Source: Alphaproteobacteria bacterium GM202ARS2 (GTDB lineage: Bacteria; Pseudomonadota; Alphaproteobacteria; GM7ARS4). Taken from it: a DNA stretch of 64,000 nucleotides. Both the position numbers and the translations under genes were made by a program. Positions 1 to 7,890 of the stretch are shown here, one piece after another. The stretch is from assembly GCA_014323835.1 (NCBI GenBank), contig JACONH010000005.1, positions 1 to 64,000 of the forward strand, written 5' to 3'. How positions within the stretch are numbered: position 1 is the stretch's first letter; each line of letters starts with the position of its first letter. Under the pieces are notes generated by a model. That model did not search any database. It was not told the origin of the DNA and saw only the letters and a program-made list of their open reading frames with translations.

Positions 1-105
1 ATCTCTAGTTGGGAATATGACGATAGTCGGGCTGGTATTACACCAGCACCTCTGCTCAAAAATCAAAAATCAATGAAAAACCAAAAAATCAACATAATTT
101 CATAA

Positions 106-175
106 CCCCCACCAACCCCCCCCACCAACCCCCCGCGCCGTCCCCCCCCCATCCCCACAGCACCCCCGCCCCCCG
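106..175. repeat. C-rich homopolymer tracts
   Basis: Successive runs of 4 to 9 cytosines between about 106 and 175, separated by short A-containing spacers, lie upstream of the plus-strand gene at 249. On the minus strand these are G runs long and close enough to form a quadruplex. The rest of 1-248 shows no recognisable gene; the first 102 bases are open in frame 1 and end in TAA, so the 3' end of a plus-strand gene cannot be excluded. Confidence 0.6.
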
Positions 176-248
176 AGAACACCCCCCAGCACGTTCACGT
201 CATCCCACAAGAACGCCACAACCGCACCTCCAGCGAGGAAACCGACCT

Positions 249-764
249 ATGACACGTATCCGCGACACAAGCTTTCTGCAGCCTCAGGTGCAAAAACACC
301 TGCAAAAAGAAGGCGATATCTACGTCTCCAAACGAGGACGCATCGTCCAAGCTCAAAAAAAGAAAGCAAACTTTCTCGCACGCTTTTTTCTCGGACGAAA
401 AGTCACAGTCGTCTACCGTAGCCTATCAGCAACCGGCACACGCACCATCAACAAAAAACACCTCCTCAGCCACGAAGACAGCCGCAAAGCCATCAACGCC
501 TTCCTCAAAGAACACGCCACACAAACCTTCGGCGGCAACAACAATAACCGCATCAGCGGACGCAACCTCCTCGCCAGAGAAAAAGCCATACGACACATCG
601 TCGATACCCTACCCTCGCAATCCCCAAAAAACGAACCCGTCAAAAGCGCCAGCCTCGCCATCGCCATCGGCTTCATCAATCTCCTTCGAGATAACCCCAA
701 CACCCTCGTCCAAACCAACGCCTCCGCCAGCACAAAACCCGATTTACCCACCATCCCCGAATAA
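249..764 (+). CDS. hypothetical protein next to phage cassette
   Basis: A 171-residue protein that I do not recognise. It is basic at the N-terminus (Lys/Arg-rich, residues 16-50, including an ALFLARFF-like hydrophobic patch around 42-48) and Ser/Pro-rich at the C-terminus. No signal peptide or clear transmembrane helix is visible. A purine-rich GAGGAA lies 9 bases before the ATG. It is convergent with the minus-strand holin-like gene that ends 8 bases away, so it may be the first host gene beyond the phage cassette or a phage cargo gene. Confidence 0.5.
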   Translation: MTRIRDTSFLQPQVQKHLQKEGDIYVSKRGRIVQAQKKKANFLARFFLGRKVTVVYRSLSATGTRTINKKHLLSHEDSRKAINAFLKEHATQTFGGNNNNRISGRNLLAREKAIRHIVDTLPSQSPKNEPVKSASLAIAIGFINLLRDNPNTLVQTNASASTKPDLPTIPE

Positions 765-772
765 CACTTCTA

Positions 773-1165
773 TCAGCGAGCAACCCTCTTCATCTTCTCG
801 AAAGAACGCAAACCGCTCAAACCTAACATCGCCATAACCAACTCCAACAAATAATCCGTCTGAATAGGCGGCATCGTCACCTGCCAACCCATCATACCAT
901 TGACCCACACAACAATCGGCAGAATAACAAAAGCCCACAACAAACCCATGCCACAAATCCAGCCAATCCAAGGACGCCAGCCCGCAACAAACAACGAGCG
1001 ATGCGCCGCCTCAACCTGATTAACCTGCACCTGACCCTTATCCGCCGCCAATAAAGCACTCAGTAACTTTTCTTCCGCCTCCCGCGCTTTTTCCTCATCC
1101 GGAAACAAACTCGCAAACACCCGCTTAATCACCGGTGCCAAAGTCGGCAACCACGCACCTATCAT
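773..1165 (-). CDS. holin-like membrane protein (phage)
   Basis: A 130-residue protein starting MIGAWLPTLAPVI. A charged region rich in Glu/Lys (residues 20-45) is followed by hydrophobic segments around residues 58-88 and near 103-118, which resembles the three-helix holin family of gene-transfer agents and podophages (family assignment by resemblance). The start at 1165 was chosen over an upstream in-frame start because GGGAGG precedes it by 6 bases; the upstream extension is Arg/Trp-rich and overlaps the preceding gene. It is the last gene of the structural cassette and would make the membrane lesion for lysis. No endolysin is seen next to it. Confidence 0.6.
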   Translation of the reverse strand: MIGAWLPTLAPVIKRVFASLFPDEEKAREAEEKLLSALLAADKGQVQVNQVEAAHRSLFVAGWRPWIGWICGMGLLWAFVILPIVVWVNGMMGWQVTMPPIQTDYLLELVMAMLGLSGLRSFEKMKRVAR

Positions 1166-1166
1166 A

Positions 1167-1487
1167 TCAACCTCCCAATCTCCTTTTGTGTTGCGATGCC
1201 TGCTTGTTGCCCCCACCATAAGCCGACACCATCGCTTCCAGACGCCCCGCCAGCCACCTATCCCGAGCCCGCATATCCTGCTTGCTGACATACGTCTCTG
1301 CCATCATAACACGCACATCCGCTATCCTATGAACAAGCCCATCCATACGCTCGAGAAACGTCGCCTTCAACTCATCAACAGACCGCTCTTGCTCTCGCTT
1401 CATCTGCCAAATAAGAGCCGCCAAAGCCACCAACGCCGGCACCTCCAACGAAAAAAACGACCAATCCCACGTTATCATCTCACCCAT
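1167..1487 (-). CDS. small membrane-anchored coiled-coil phage protein
   Basis: A 106-residue protein with one N-terminal hydrophobic segment (about residues 8-27) followed by a charged, probably coiled-coil stretch (about 29-90) and a basic tail. It overlaps the end of the large terminase gene by 13 bases and ends 1 base before the holin-like start, so it is translated in the lysis end of the operon. The topology (one membrane anchor with a periplasmic or cytoplasmic coil) suits an i-spanin/Rz-like or other lysis accessory protein, but I see no decisive motif. Confidence 0.5.
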   Translation of the reverse strand: MGEMITWDWSFFSLEVPALVALAALIWQMKREQERSVDELKATFLERMDGLVHRIADVRVMMAETYVSKQDMRARDRWLAGRLEAMVSAYGGGNKQASQHKRRLGG

Positions 1488-3097
1488 GAATCCTGTGCCT
1501 CCAAAACATCGAAATCCACCTGCGCACGCGTGCTGTCATGACCCAACCAAGACGACCATTCCCGCTGCGTCTCACCCTTAAAATCCCCCGTCATTTCACC
1601 CGCCATCCCCCCAATCATTCCCCTCATCATCCCTACCGGCATACTCAGCAAACAACCACTCACCGCATCCAAAGCATCGTCTCGTCCCTTACCATTCGGA
1701 TGCCAATCACGCATTTCATCCATAAACGGACTCGCCATAACCGACTCATGCACATGCAAAGCACGTGCCGCCAACAAAGCATCAAAAGCCTCCAAAATAC
1801 GCACATCCTTCGGGCGAGTCGACGTCTGCTCGATGACCGCCGCCCGCACACCCGCACGCACCAACTCACGACGCAACAACTGCTGTAAAAACTTACCAAT
1901 GCCATTCGTCTCAATATTAACCGCAGAAATAAAGTAGTCACGCACAAAAGCAACAACCTGACGACACTGAACAGTCGCATTATCCAAACCCCCATCCAAC
2001 CCCCCACCCAACTCTGCACTCGTCCGCCCATCCAACCCCCCACTCAGCCCCCCATTCAGCCCCCCATTCAGCCCCCCATCGAGCCAACGTACTCGGTGCA
2101 ACCAAGAGTCACCCCGTTCGTCTCGGTAAACCACCGCAATGACACTACCACATTGTTGGTCTTTTTCGCCCCAAGCCGGATCCCACCAACACGATGCCGC
2201 GACCAGCCGTCTGCCCTGCAACGAGAGAATGGCGCGCTTGTGGGCTTCTCGGTAGTCGAGGCCACCGCGATAAGACAACACCCCCGCGCAATCGAGGCGC
2301 GCCCCTTCCCGTGCCTGCGGCGTCAACAGCATCTGGGCAGAAAAACGCCGAGGGCCCGTGCGCCGCTTCAGCTCTGCCAACGCCGAAAGACTAAAACGCT
2401 CCCCCCAAACCGACTCGCCCTCCGAATCAAGCACCGGCACCTCCAAACGAGAAAAACCCTCCAAATAACACGGCTCACAACCAGAAACCGACTTGTAAAT
2501 CGTCTCATAGCAATGCGGCGTGCCGATATACACCTGCACCCCAGACGGCACAAGCACATAGCGACTCTCCGAAAGACGCGCCCGCAACGCCGCACGCTTG
2601 CTCGGCGTATCACTGGTATTCGGCACCTCAACATCATCGTAAATAATAACGTCCGCCCTCGAGCCCGTCACATTCCCCTCTAAACCCTTAGCCACCAAAG
2701 AAGGATCCCGCCCCGTCGACAAACGCTCCACCGTCAAATGATCATGCGCCCAATCCTGCTGCGATGCCCTCGACCGCAAGTGCGACGTCAAAGGATGACG
2801 CTCGATAATTTGGCGCACATGCCGCGTCATTTGCGCCGCCAAACGATGCTCGGCAGCCAACACCAGAATACGCAACTCCCTATCCCGCAACAAAAGCCAC
2901 GCACAAAACAAGCCCACCAACGTCGACTTACCCGCTCCACGAAAAGCAAGAAGCACCATGCTGTTACCCGCTTCTCGCTGGCTTTCCAGCCAACGACTCA
3001 TCTGTAAATGCACGCTCGGAGTCTGCTTGTTCTCATGCTCGTTCCATAGCCAAACAAACTCACTAAAGCTACACGATAAACCCTCAGCCCCGCTCAT
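1475..3097 (-). CDS. phage terminase large subunit (T7 gp19-like)
   Basis: The DNA-packaging ATPase/nuclease. The Walker A-type FRGAGKST lies near residue 55 and the Walker B VIIYDD near residue 152. The C-terminal RuvC-like nuclease is suggested by WWDPAWGEKD (about 305) and GRDDALDAV (about 473). The ATG at 3097 was chosen because GAGG precedes it by 8 bases; an upstream ATG at 3115 overlaps the small subunit stop as ATGA and is also possible. The nuclease domain contains a Gly-Gly-Leu-Asn/Asp tandem repeat (positions 1982-2077) and there is a second Gly/Met-rich repeat near the C-terminus (1580-1636). Both look like minisatellite expansions and raise the question of whether the nuclease still works. 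Confidence 0.9.
   Translation of the reverse strand: MSGAEGLSCSFSEFVWLWNEHENKQTPSVHLQMSRWLESQREAGNSMVLLAFRGAGKSTLVGLFCAWLLLRDRELRILVLAAEHRLAAQMTRHVRQIIERHPLTSHLRSRASQQDWAHDHLTVERLSTGRDPSLVAKGLEGNVTGSRADVIIYDDVEVPNTSDTPSKRAALRARLSESRYVLVPSGVQVYIGTPHCYETIYKSVSGCEPCYLEGFSRLEVPVLDSEGESVWGERFSLSALAELKRRTGPRRFSAQMLLTPQAREGARLDCAGVLSYRGGLDYREAHKRAILSLQGRRLVAASCWWDPAWGEKDQQCGSVIAVVYRDERGDSWLHRVRWLDGGLNGGLNGGLSGGLDGRTSAELGGGLDGGLDNATVQCRQVVAFVRDYFISAVNIETNGIGKFLQQLLRRELVRAGVRAAVIEQTSTRPKDVRILEAFDALLAARALHVHESVMASPFMDEMRDWHPNGKGRDDALDAVSGCLLSMPVGMMRGMIGGMAGEMTGDFKGETQREWSSWLGHDSTRAQVDFDVLEAQDSWVR
1580..1636 (-). repeat. Gly/Met-rich imperfect minisatellite in terL
   Basis: An imperfect in-frame repeat encoding GMxxGM-type units near the terminase C-terminus. 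The coding strand has several runs of 3 to 6 G with spacers of 5 to 9 bases. Confidence 0.55.
1982..2077 (-). repeat. 12-bp G-rich minisatellite in terL
   Basis: Tandem 12-base units of the form GGGGGGCTGAAT on the coding strand, in frame and encoding GGLN/GGLS/GGLD repeats. The central copies are nearly identical and the outer ones degenerate. Each unit carries a run of six G, so the array is also a quadruplex-type sequence. Confidence 0.85.
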
Positions 3098-3111
3098 CTT
3101 CCTGTCCTCAA

Positions 3112-3588
3112 TCATGACGTTTCACAAGGCTTCTTCGCATGCCAAGCCCTTGGCGGCGGCTTGCCCCTCAGCTTATCAAAAGTCTTATTACCCCCCTTAT
3201 CACCCTCCTTATCTTGTGGCTCGCCCTGTGCTTTTCTATCCTGACCTTTTTTACCTTGAGCAAGATACATCTGCAGACGGCGGCGTGCCGAGACAATTAA
3301 TGCTTGCCGCACCCCTTGCTCCTCTTTTTCATCAGAGCGATTCGCGGCTATCCGTTCAATATCTCCCAGCAGCTTAACCAGACTGGAAATATGACTCAGA
3401 CTCCGTCGACAGCATTGTTGCCACGCCACAAAAGCTTTCACATCGCTGAGCGGCGGTTGCTCCTCTATACAGCTGTCATAACAGGCAAGGGCTGCCCGCA
3501 CCGCTTGCGGCGCCTGCTGTGCCCACGCCTCCAAAAGAGCATGCACGCTCTTATGTTTGTCGTTACCTTTATCATAAGCGTTTGCCAT
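3112..3588 (-). CDS. probable phage terminase small subunit
   Basis: A 158-residue, highly charged protein directly before the large terminase gene, overlapping its first possible start. An N-terminal helical region (about residues 15-110, with a Cys-rich stretch near 35-60) is followed by a basic tail rich in Lys/Gly/Asp (about 112-158) that contains short repeats of DKEGDKGGNK type. Small terminase subunits of T7-like phages bind DNA and pair with the large subunit; the assignment rests on position and size, since I recognise no sequence motif. Confidence 0.6.
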   Translation of the reverse strand: MANAYDKGNDKHKSVHALLEAWAQQAPQAVRAALACYDSCIEEQPPLSDVKAFVAWQQCCRRSLSHISSLVKLLGDIERIAANRSDEKEEQGVRQALIVSARRRLQMYLAQGKKGQDRKAQGEPQDKEGDKGGNKTFDKLRGKPPPRAWHAKKPCETS

Positions 3589-3589
3589 C

Positions 3590-4021
3590 TTAAGAGATCC
3601 TCCCTTGTGTCACGTCTTTTGCTCCCCGCACCAGCTGCCCATAAGAATCGATAAGATAACGTTGCTGACGCAGACGACCGAGTTGTTCTCGACTACGGCT
3701 CCGCAGAGCGAGCCTCTGGCTGTCGAGGAGATTCGTCGCGGCGTCTCTTTGTTGTTGTTGGCGACTGGCTGCCAGCAAGACGCTGAGCAGATTGCTTGTG
3801 CTGTCGCCGCTGCCACCGAAGCCGACCCCTCGAGCGGTCGCTCGGGCTTGCACCGATGCTTGCTCCCGACGCAAGGCACGCTGACGATCATCCTCCTGCA
3901 AAAAGGCTGCCAGCTCTAGCTGTTGTTGTTGTAGACGGGCATCCGTAGCCTGCTGCTCGTTCTGGATGCCCTGACCATAATACCGGGAAAGAGATCCCAG
4001 CGAAGAAAAAAGGGACGACAT
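3590..4021 (-). CDS. T7 gp14-like internal virion protein
   Basis: A 143-residue Gln/Arg/Leu-rich helical protein. The central segment ARATARGVGFGGSGDSTSNLL (about residues 60-80) resembles the RG-V-x-G-SG loop of gp14-type virion proteins, which lie between long helices. It starts at the stop of the tail tubular B gene (1-base overlap). In T7 this gene is followed by gp15, gp16 and the tail fibre; here the next gene is the small terminase, so the ejection-core proteins appear to be missing. Confidence 0.65.
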   Translation of the reverse strand: MSSLFSSLGSLSRYYGQGIQNEQQATDARLQQQQLELAAFLQEDDRQRALRREQASVQARATARGVGFGGSGDSTSNLLSVLLAASRQQQQRDAATNLLDSQRLALRSRSREQLGRLRQQRYLIDSYGQLVRGAKDVTQGRIS

Positions 4022-6093
4022 TATTCCACCACCTTGATCTGAGTTTTAATAGATAACAAATGAAACGGCTGCGGGCTTTTCTGCTCAATGCGCCACAACA
4101 GCTCTTCTCGCTTGCGCCATCCATCGCTGCGCAAAGCCACTTCGCCGCTGAAGGGGGCATCGCTCATGGCTCTACCCCGCATCATTTTCTGTAACGGCAC
4201 ATCCCGAACACCCCGCCCATAATCCACCTGCAACGCGCCGCTGCGATGCAACCGAAACACCGTTTCTATGGGACGATACGCCCCCGATTGCACCGCAAAG
4301 GGTAGCGGGGCAATACAATGCGTGTAAGACAGCCCCACCGTCAGGTCTCGAGTCGCCTTACGCAAACGCAGCGACTGCGCGTCTTGCACCCGCACACCTT
4401 GTTGTTCCTCGCCATCGCCAACAACAACAAAGGCTCTGGTATCATCGATAAGACGCGTTAAGGACGGATGTGTCCACACCCGCGTTGCCTCCTGCATCTC
4501 CCCAAGAGAAAACTCCAGCGCGCTATCCACATGAAGGTCGTCCTTAAAGCACTCGAGGCAAAAACGCTTCGCACCGTTATGCTCGCGCTCCACTAAAAAG
4601 AACGTCCGTCCCCCAACAAGAGCCACCGACCGAAAACGCCCTTCTGTCGTCAACCGACTCCAGCCTAACACCTGATGACCACGATAGACCGTCAGTGCCG
4701 CAACATGCCCTGCCTCACAGGGCACGTAGACGATATGACGTTCATCGTCATACACCTGCTCGAGAGGCTCCCCTAAGACTTCTTGTGCCAGCACTGACAA
4801 ATCGCCGCTCACATACGCATCGGCATCCGTATTATAGTAGAGTTCCCGCAACACCCTGCCGCTGTAGTCGACAAACAGGGTCGCCCCTTCCACCAGCTGT
4901 GGACGCACCCGCCGATGCGGATACAAACCATGGGTCGTCTCTCTGCGCACCTGAACAGCCTCAGGGGTCAACGGACGACCGCTCACCACCCACTCGGCAT
5001 CATCGGTAAACACCTGCAAATCACGCCCCGAGAACACCTCCCGCACCGGGTCGACGGTTTTCTCCGATATATCAAGGGTAATGGCTTCATCGTCTAAAGC
5101 CTCGCCCTCAGAGAAGTTCCAAAAGCTGTTGATATGCGACATCCACACACGATTAGGGCGACTGGATGTGCCCGCCAAAATCAATCGATTCTGGTGAAAC
5201 AAACAATAACGGGGCCAGCCACGGCTGGCAGAGAAGTCGAGAAATGCCATCTCGCCCAACAACGACGTATCCTTGGCAAAAGGCGGATAAATCGCCTGAG
5301 CATTCGGCACCGGGCGCACCGCAAAATCGACCGACAAATCACCGCCAAGGGGATCTTGCAGAGTCACTTGCAAGCAATAAAAATAGTAGTTCTTGCCGTC
5401 CTCACGATAGCGCAACAAGCTGCCTACGAAGGTGTCGGTATAGACCTGTTCGTCACTGCCCAGAAACCAGCCTCTTGCCCTTAATATCGACGGGATTCTG
5501 CCCCCCTTGTTGTTGGCGATAACCCGCCAGCTCACGTCACTTCTGCCATGGGGCGAGAAGGGCATCCGCCAATAGCTGCCTTGTTTCGCTATCTCTTGCT
5601 TGTAGCTGCCCCAGCTGCCATGGTAGGGGTCTCCTTGTGCCTGCGTTATCGGCGTTTGGTGCAATGCCCACGTCTCACGCCCTTGTCCGTCCAGCTCGCG
5701 CACCAACTGGCGCGGCGCGACCTCGCCATGAGTCATCACCATCGTATCGCCCCCCTGTGCCCAACACAATGTCGCCAGCTGCTCGTACGACCACGGCGCG
5801 ACTATGTCCGCAACCTGTGTCATGTTACGATAGACTCGCACCCGTTTATCCGTCCACAAAACCAAATACGACTGAAGGCGATTGAACGTAAAACTTGCCA
5901 GACGACCATCGCTACCCACATCCTCGACAAAAAATAAGCCCGGTCGGCGCGACACGCCCCCTTGTGCGTGAATCAAAACATTACTCAACTCAGAAGCAGC
6001 ATGAGACGCTTGTGCTAAATCCACCCGCGGATGAAGCGGCGGCGACCATGCACCACTGGTAAAAGAGTTTTTGAACGTAACCTGCCTCGTCAT
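4021..6093 (-). CDS. tail tubular protein B (T7 gp12-like)
   Basis: A 690-residue protein, close to the usual size of podoviral gp12-like tail (stabilisation) proteins. The N-terminus has the family's typical pattern: a short lead, FTSGAWSPPLHPRVDLAQ, then NVLIHAQGGVSRRPGLFFV near residues 38-56, followed by many beta-rich blocks. It would form the nozzle of the short tail below the gp11-like ring. It is joined to its neighbours by 1-base overlaps on both sides (tail tubular A upstream, gp14-like downstream), which indicates translational coupling in a single operon. Confidence 0.85.
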   Translation of the reverse strand: MTRQVTFKNSFTSGAWSPPLHPRVDLAQASHAASELSNVLIHAQGGVSRRPGLFFVEDVGSDGRLASFTFNRLQSYLVLWTDKRVRVYRNMTQVADIVAPWSYEQLATLCWAQGGDTMVMTHGEVAPRQLVRELDGQGRETWALHQTPITQAQGDPYHGSWGSYKQEIAKQGSYWRMPFSPHGRSDVSWRVIANNKGGRIPSILRARGWFLGSDEQVYTDTFVGSLLRYREDGKNYYFYCLQVTLQDPLGGDLSVDFAVRPVPNAQAIYPPFAKDTSLLGEMAFLDFSASRGWPRYCLFHQNRLILAGTSSRPNRVWMSHINSFWNFSEGEALDDEAITLDISEKTVDPVREVFSGRDLQVFTDDAEWVVSGRPLTPEAVQVRRETTHGLYPHRRVRPQLVEGATLFVDYSGRVLRELYYNTDADAYVSGDLSVLAQEVLGEPLEQVYDDERHIVYVPCEAGHVAALTVYRGHQVLGWSRLTTEGRFRSVALVGGRTFFLVEREHNGAKRFCLECFKDDLHVDSALEFSLGEMQEATRVWTHPSLTRLIDDTRAFVVVGDGEEQQGVRVQDAQSLRLRKATRDLTVGLSYTHCIAPLPFAVQSGAYRPIETVFRLHRSGALQVDYGRGVRDVPLQKMMRGRAMSDAPFSGEVALRSDGWRKREELLWRIEQKSPQPFHLLSIKTQIKVVE

Positions 6094-6659
6094 TATTCTC
6101 GCCCCTCCAGCAGTGAGAAACCATCGAAAGCCAGCGGCGTATCCTGCTGGGCATCAATCAAACGTGCCTGTTGTAAAAACTGCTGGGCTCGCCTTGCCAA
6201 CACCTCGCTACGGCTACTATTCTCGGTCAACGGCAAACAAAACTCTGCTGCTAAATGAGCGACCAACGCTTCTTGAAAAAACGGCGGAAAGCGTGCTTCC
6301 TCGACTCGCGCCCCATACAGCATCGATACCATCTCAGCATCGCACTCGAGGACATCGCCCAAAAGACGATAAACAACGCCGCGCACCGCATCGCCGTAGC
6401 CCACCGATACCGCCCGCAAAAAATCGGACGGCAACGCATAACCATAAGCATAATCCCCCTCAGCAAAATCATCCACGTGCACCAAACGCGCCCGCTTCAA
6501 AGCAAAGTTCCACGGATGCACCGACAAAACCCGATCGCGACAACCACCATACAGTTTTGCCGCTAAATCGCCTTCCAAGCTGCCATCCGCAAAGCGTTCA
6601 AAAGATGTCTGCCCAATCTTGGCAAAAGCCCTCGCACATAACTCAACCGAATCCGTCAT
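6093..6659 (-). CDS. tail tubular protein A (T7 gp11-like)
   Basis: A 188-residue gatekeeper/tail adaptor protein that binds below the portal ring. The start AARALAKIG-like segment (ARAFAKIGQTSFERF, residues 9-23) and the VLSVHPWNFALKRARL stretch (about 44-59) are the standard signature of this family. It starts just after a strong hairpin terminator, so its expression depends on readthrough from the capsid transcript. Confidence 0.85.
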   Translation of the reverse strand: MTDSVELCARAFAKIGQTSFERFADGSLEGDLAAKLYGGCRDRVLSVHPWNFALKRARLVHVDDFAEGDYAYGYALPSDFLRAVSVGYGDAVRGVVYRLLGDVLECDAEMVSMLYGARVEEARFPPFFQEALVAHLAAEFCLPLTENSSRSEVLARRAQQFLQQARLIDAQQDTPLAFDGFSLLEGRE

Positions 6660-6683
6660 CTAAACCTCCCTTCCACAAAAGAA

Positions 6684-6713
6684 CCCCGCCCTCTCCCTCA
6701 GGAAAGGGCGGGG
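6684..6713 (-). terminator. hairpin terminator after capsid genes
   Basis: A 9-bp GC-only stem (CCCCGCCCT paired with AGGGCGGGG) with a 12-base loop. Read on the minus strand it is followed by TTCTTTT. It lies between the 74-residue gene and the tail gene, where partial termination would give more capsid than tail transcript. Confidence 0.75.
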
Positions 6714-6735
6714 CTCCGACCATCAAACAAAGACC

Positions 6736-6960
6736 TCAGCTATAAGCCTCAACAACAATCGCCCCAGACGATTTTGTCTTGACCCGCAACAGACCTGCTC
6801 TATCGCTCATAATCACATCGCCAATACGCAGAACATCATAGGCATCATTAAAAAAATTACTGCCCTTCTGCGTGCCCGGCGAATCATCGCCCTTGTAGTG
6901 CCACAACGTAAAACCGTTGGCATAGGCAAGAACACTCAACTCCGATGCTTTATACGTCAT
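6736..6960 (-). CDS. small conserved phage structural-region protein
   Basis: A 74-residue protein with no signal peptide. It contains ANGFTLWHYKGDD (about residues 14-26), a segment I associate with small proteins following the capsid gene in podoviruses of proteobacteria. The C-terminal half is beta-rich (GDVIMSDRAGLLRVK). It begins 1 base after the capsid stop and precedes the terminator, so it should be made at capsid-like levels. A head decoration role would fit, but this is inference. Confidence 0.6.
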   Translation of the reverse strand: MTYKASELSVLAYANGFTLWHYKGDDSPGTQKGSNFFNDAYDVLRIGDVIMSDRAGLLRVKTKSSGAIVVEAYS

Positions 6961-6961
6961 C

Positions 6962-7795
6962 TTAAGCCTCCTCGTGAATCAACATCGTAACCAAACCACG
7001 ACCATCAACAAGACACGCACCCTGCGACATCATATTGCTGACAAAATGAGACGCTCTGTCCCCATGCCACGTGATATCAGTTACCACCTCTTTACCTGAA
7101 GCATGTGCCACCGCCGTCTTGTGGAACCAATGACACACACGATCGCTACCCCGCTTGGTCAAACCCGAATGAGGCATCCACATCGTCCCCAACCAACGCT
7201 TCGCCTGCGTCCCCCGCCACGGCAACTCATCGGCACCAACATAGTCGGCACTCTTGAACTCGTTCAAATCCAAAAGCTGCGACCACTGCTTCCAACCAAC
7301 CAAAGCATAACGCTGACCATCATCCGGCACATCGTTGTTACCCAACATCTCAAGAGCCGCAAGAACAACCTCCTTCGTCAAACCCGAGTCACCTTCAATC
7401 TTCATCTTCCTCTGACTCTTACTGTCCTGATCCAAAACAGCAATAATCAACTCATCCGTCTTGCGACCCAAAGCATAGGCACCCGCCTGAGCAATAACCA
7501 TCCGCTCGTCAAAGCTCACCTTCAACTCGTCCAAACGATCAACCCAATCGCCCGCATAATAATCCTGCAAAGAACACTTCACAGGCGTATGCGACACATT
7601 CATCACCGGCACCATACCATGACGAGACTTCGTCATCGCTATACCACTGCCAACACGCTGAAACGTCGTCGACGAACCCTTCACATCATTGCGAACACGA
7701 ACCATGTTACGCAACTTCGAGCCCATACGCTGATACGAAGCATGAACCTCCGCACTAAAGTGCTCGATAAACACATTACTGATATCTACAGACAT
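6962..7795 (-). CDS. phage major capsid protein
   Basis: A 277-residue coat protein of the HK97-like fold group used by podoviruses. Seen features: an N-terminal FIEHFSAEVHASYQRMGSKL helix, then a loop and the YYAGDWVDRLDELKVSFDER segment (about 87-106), followed by AGAYALGRKTDELI, typical of this capsid family. GGAGG lies 10 bases before the ATG. The gene has its own promoter (7856-7884), overlapped by a perfect palindrome. The length is on the short side for the family but the protein appears complete. Confidence 0.85.
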   Translation of the reverse strand: MSVDISNVFIEHFSAEVHASYQRMGSKLRNMVRVRNDVKGSSTTFQRVGSGIAMTKSRHGMVPVMNVSHTPVKCSLQDYYAGDWVDRLDELKVSFDERMVIAQAGAYALGRKTDELIIAVLDQDSKSQRKMKIEGDSGLTKEVVLAALEMLGNNDVPDDGQRYALVGWKQWSQLLDLNEFKSADYVGADELPWRGTQAKRWLGTMWMPHSGLTKRGSDRVCHWFHKTAVAHASGKEVVTDITWHGDRASHFVSNMMSQGACLVDGRGLVTMLIHEEA

Positions 7796-7847
7796 TCAAT
7801 CTCTACCTCCTGTCATACCAAAAAGACACGCACATTCCTGTGCATCA

Positions 7848-7871
7848 GTATTAGGTATATAATCCTAATAC
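7848..7871. promoter_or_regulatory. 24-bp palindromic operator at capsid promoter
   Basis: A perfect inverted repeat: GTATTAGG, 8-base TATATAAT spacer, CCTAATAC. It covers the -10 box and start region of the capsid promoter. The core AGGATTATATACCTAA (minus strand) recurs with one change at 10951-10966 and more loosely at 11483-11497. Confidence 0.8.
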
Positions 7872-7884
7872 TCGCCCTTGTCAA
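7856..7884 (-). promoter_or_regulatory. promoter of phage capsid gene
   Basis: The minus strand reads TTGACA (7884-7879), a 17-base spacer, and TATATA (7861-7856). This is a near-ideal sigma-70 promoter in the gap between the scaffold and capsid genes, about 60 bases before the capsid ATG. Confidence 0.8.
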
Positions 7885-7890
7885 GGTCTT

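Noticed and set aside
1-102. 3' end of a plus-strand gene (34 codons open from the window edge, then TAA)
   Set aside because: Too short to recognise and the tail is low complexity; it may be real but cannot be supported without the sequence to the left.
2096-2683. 195-residue plus-strand open frame opposite the terminase gene
   Set aside because: It is the reverse shadow of terL, with an Arg/Pro/His-rich composition typical of antisense frames, and no ribosome-binding site.
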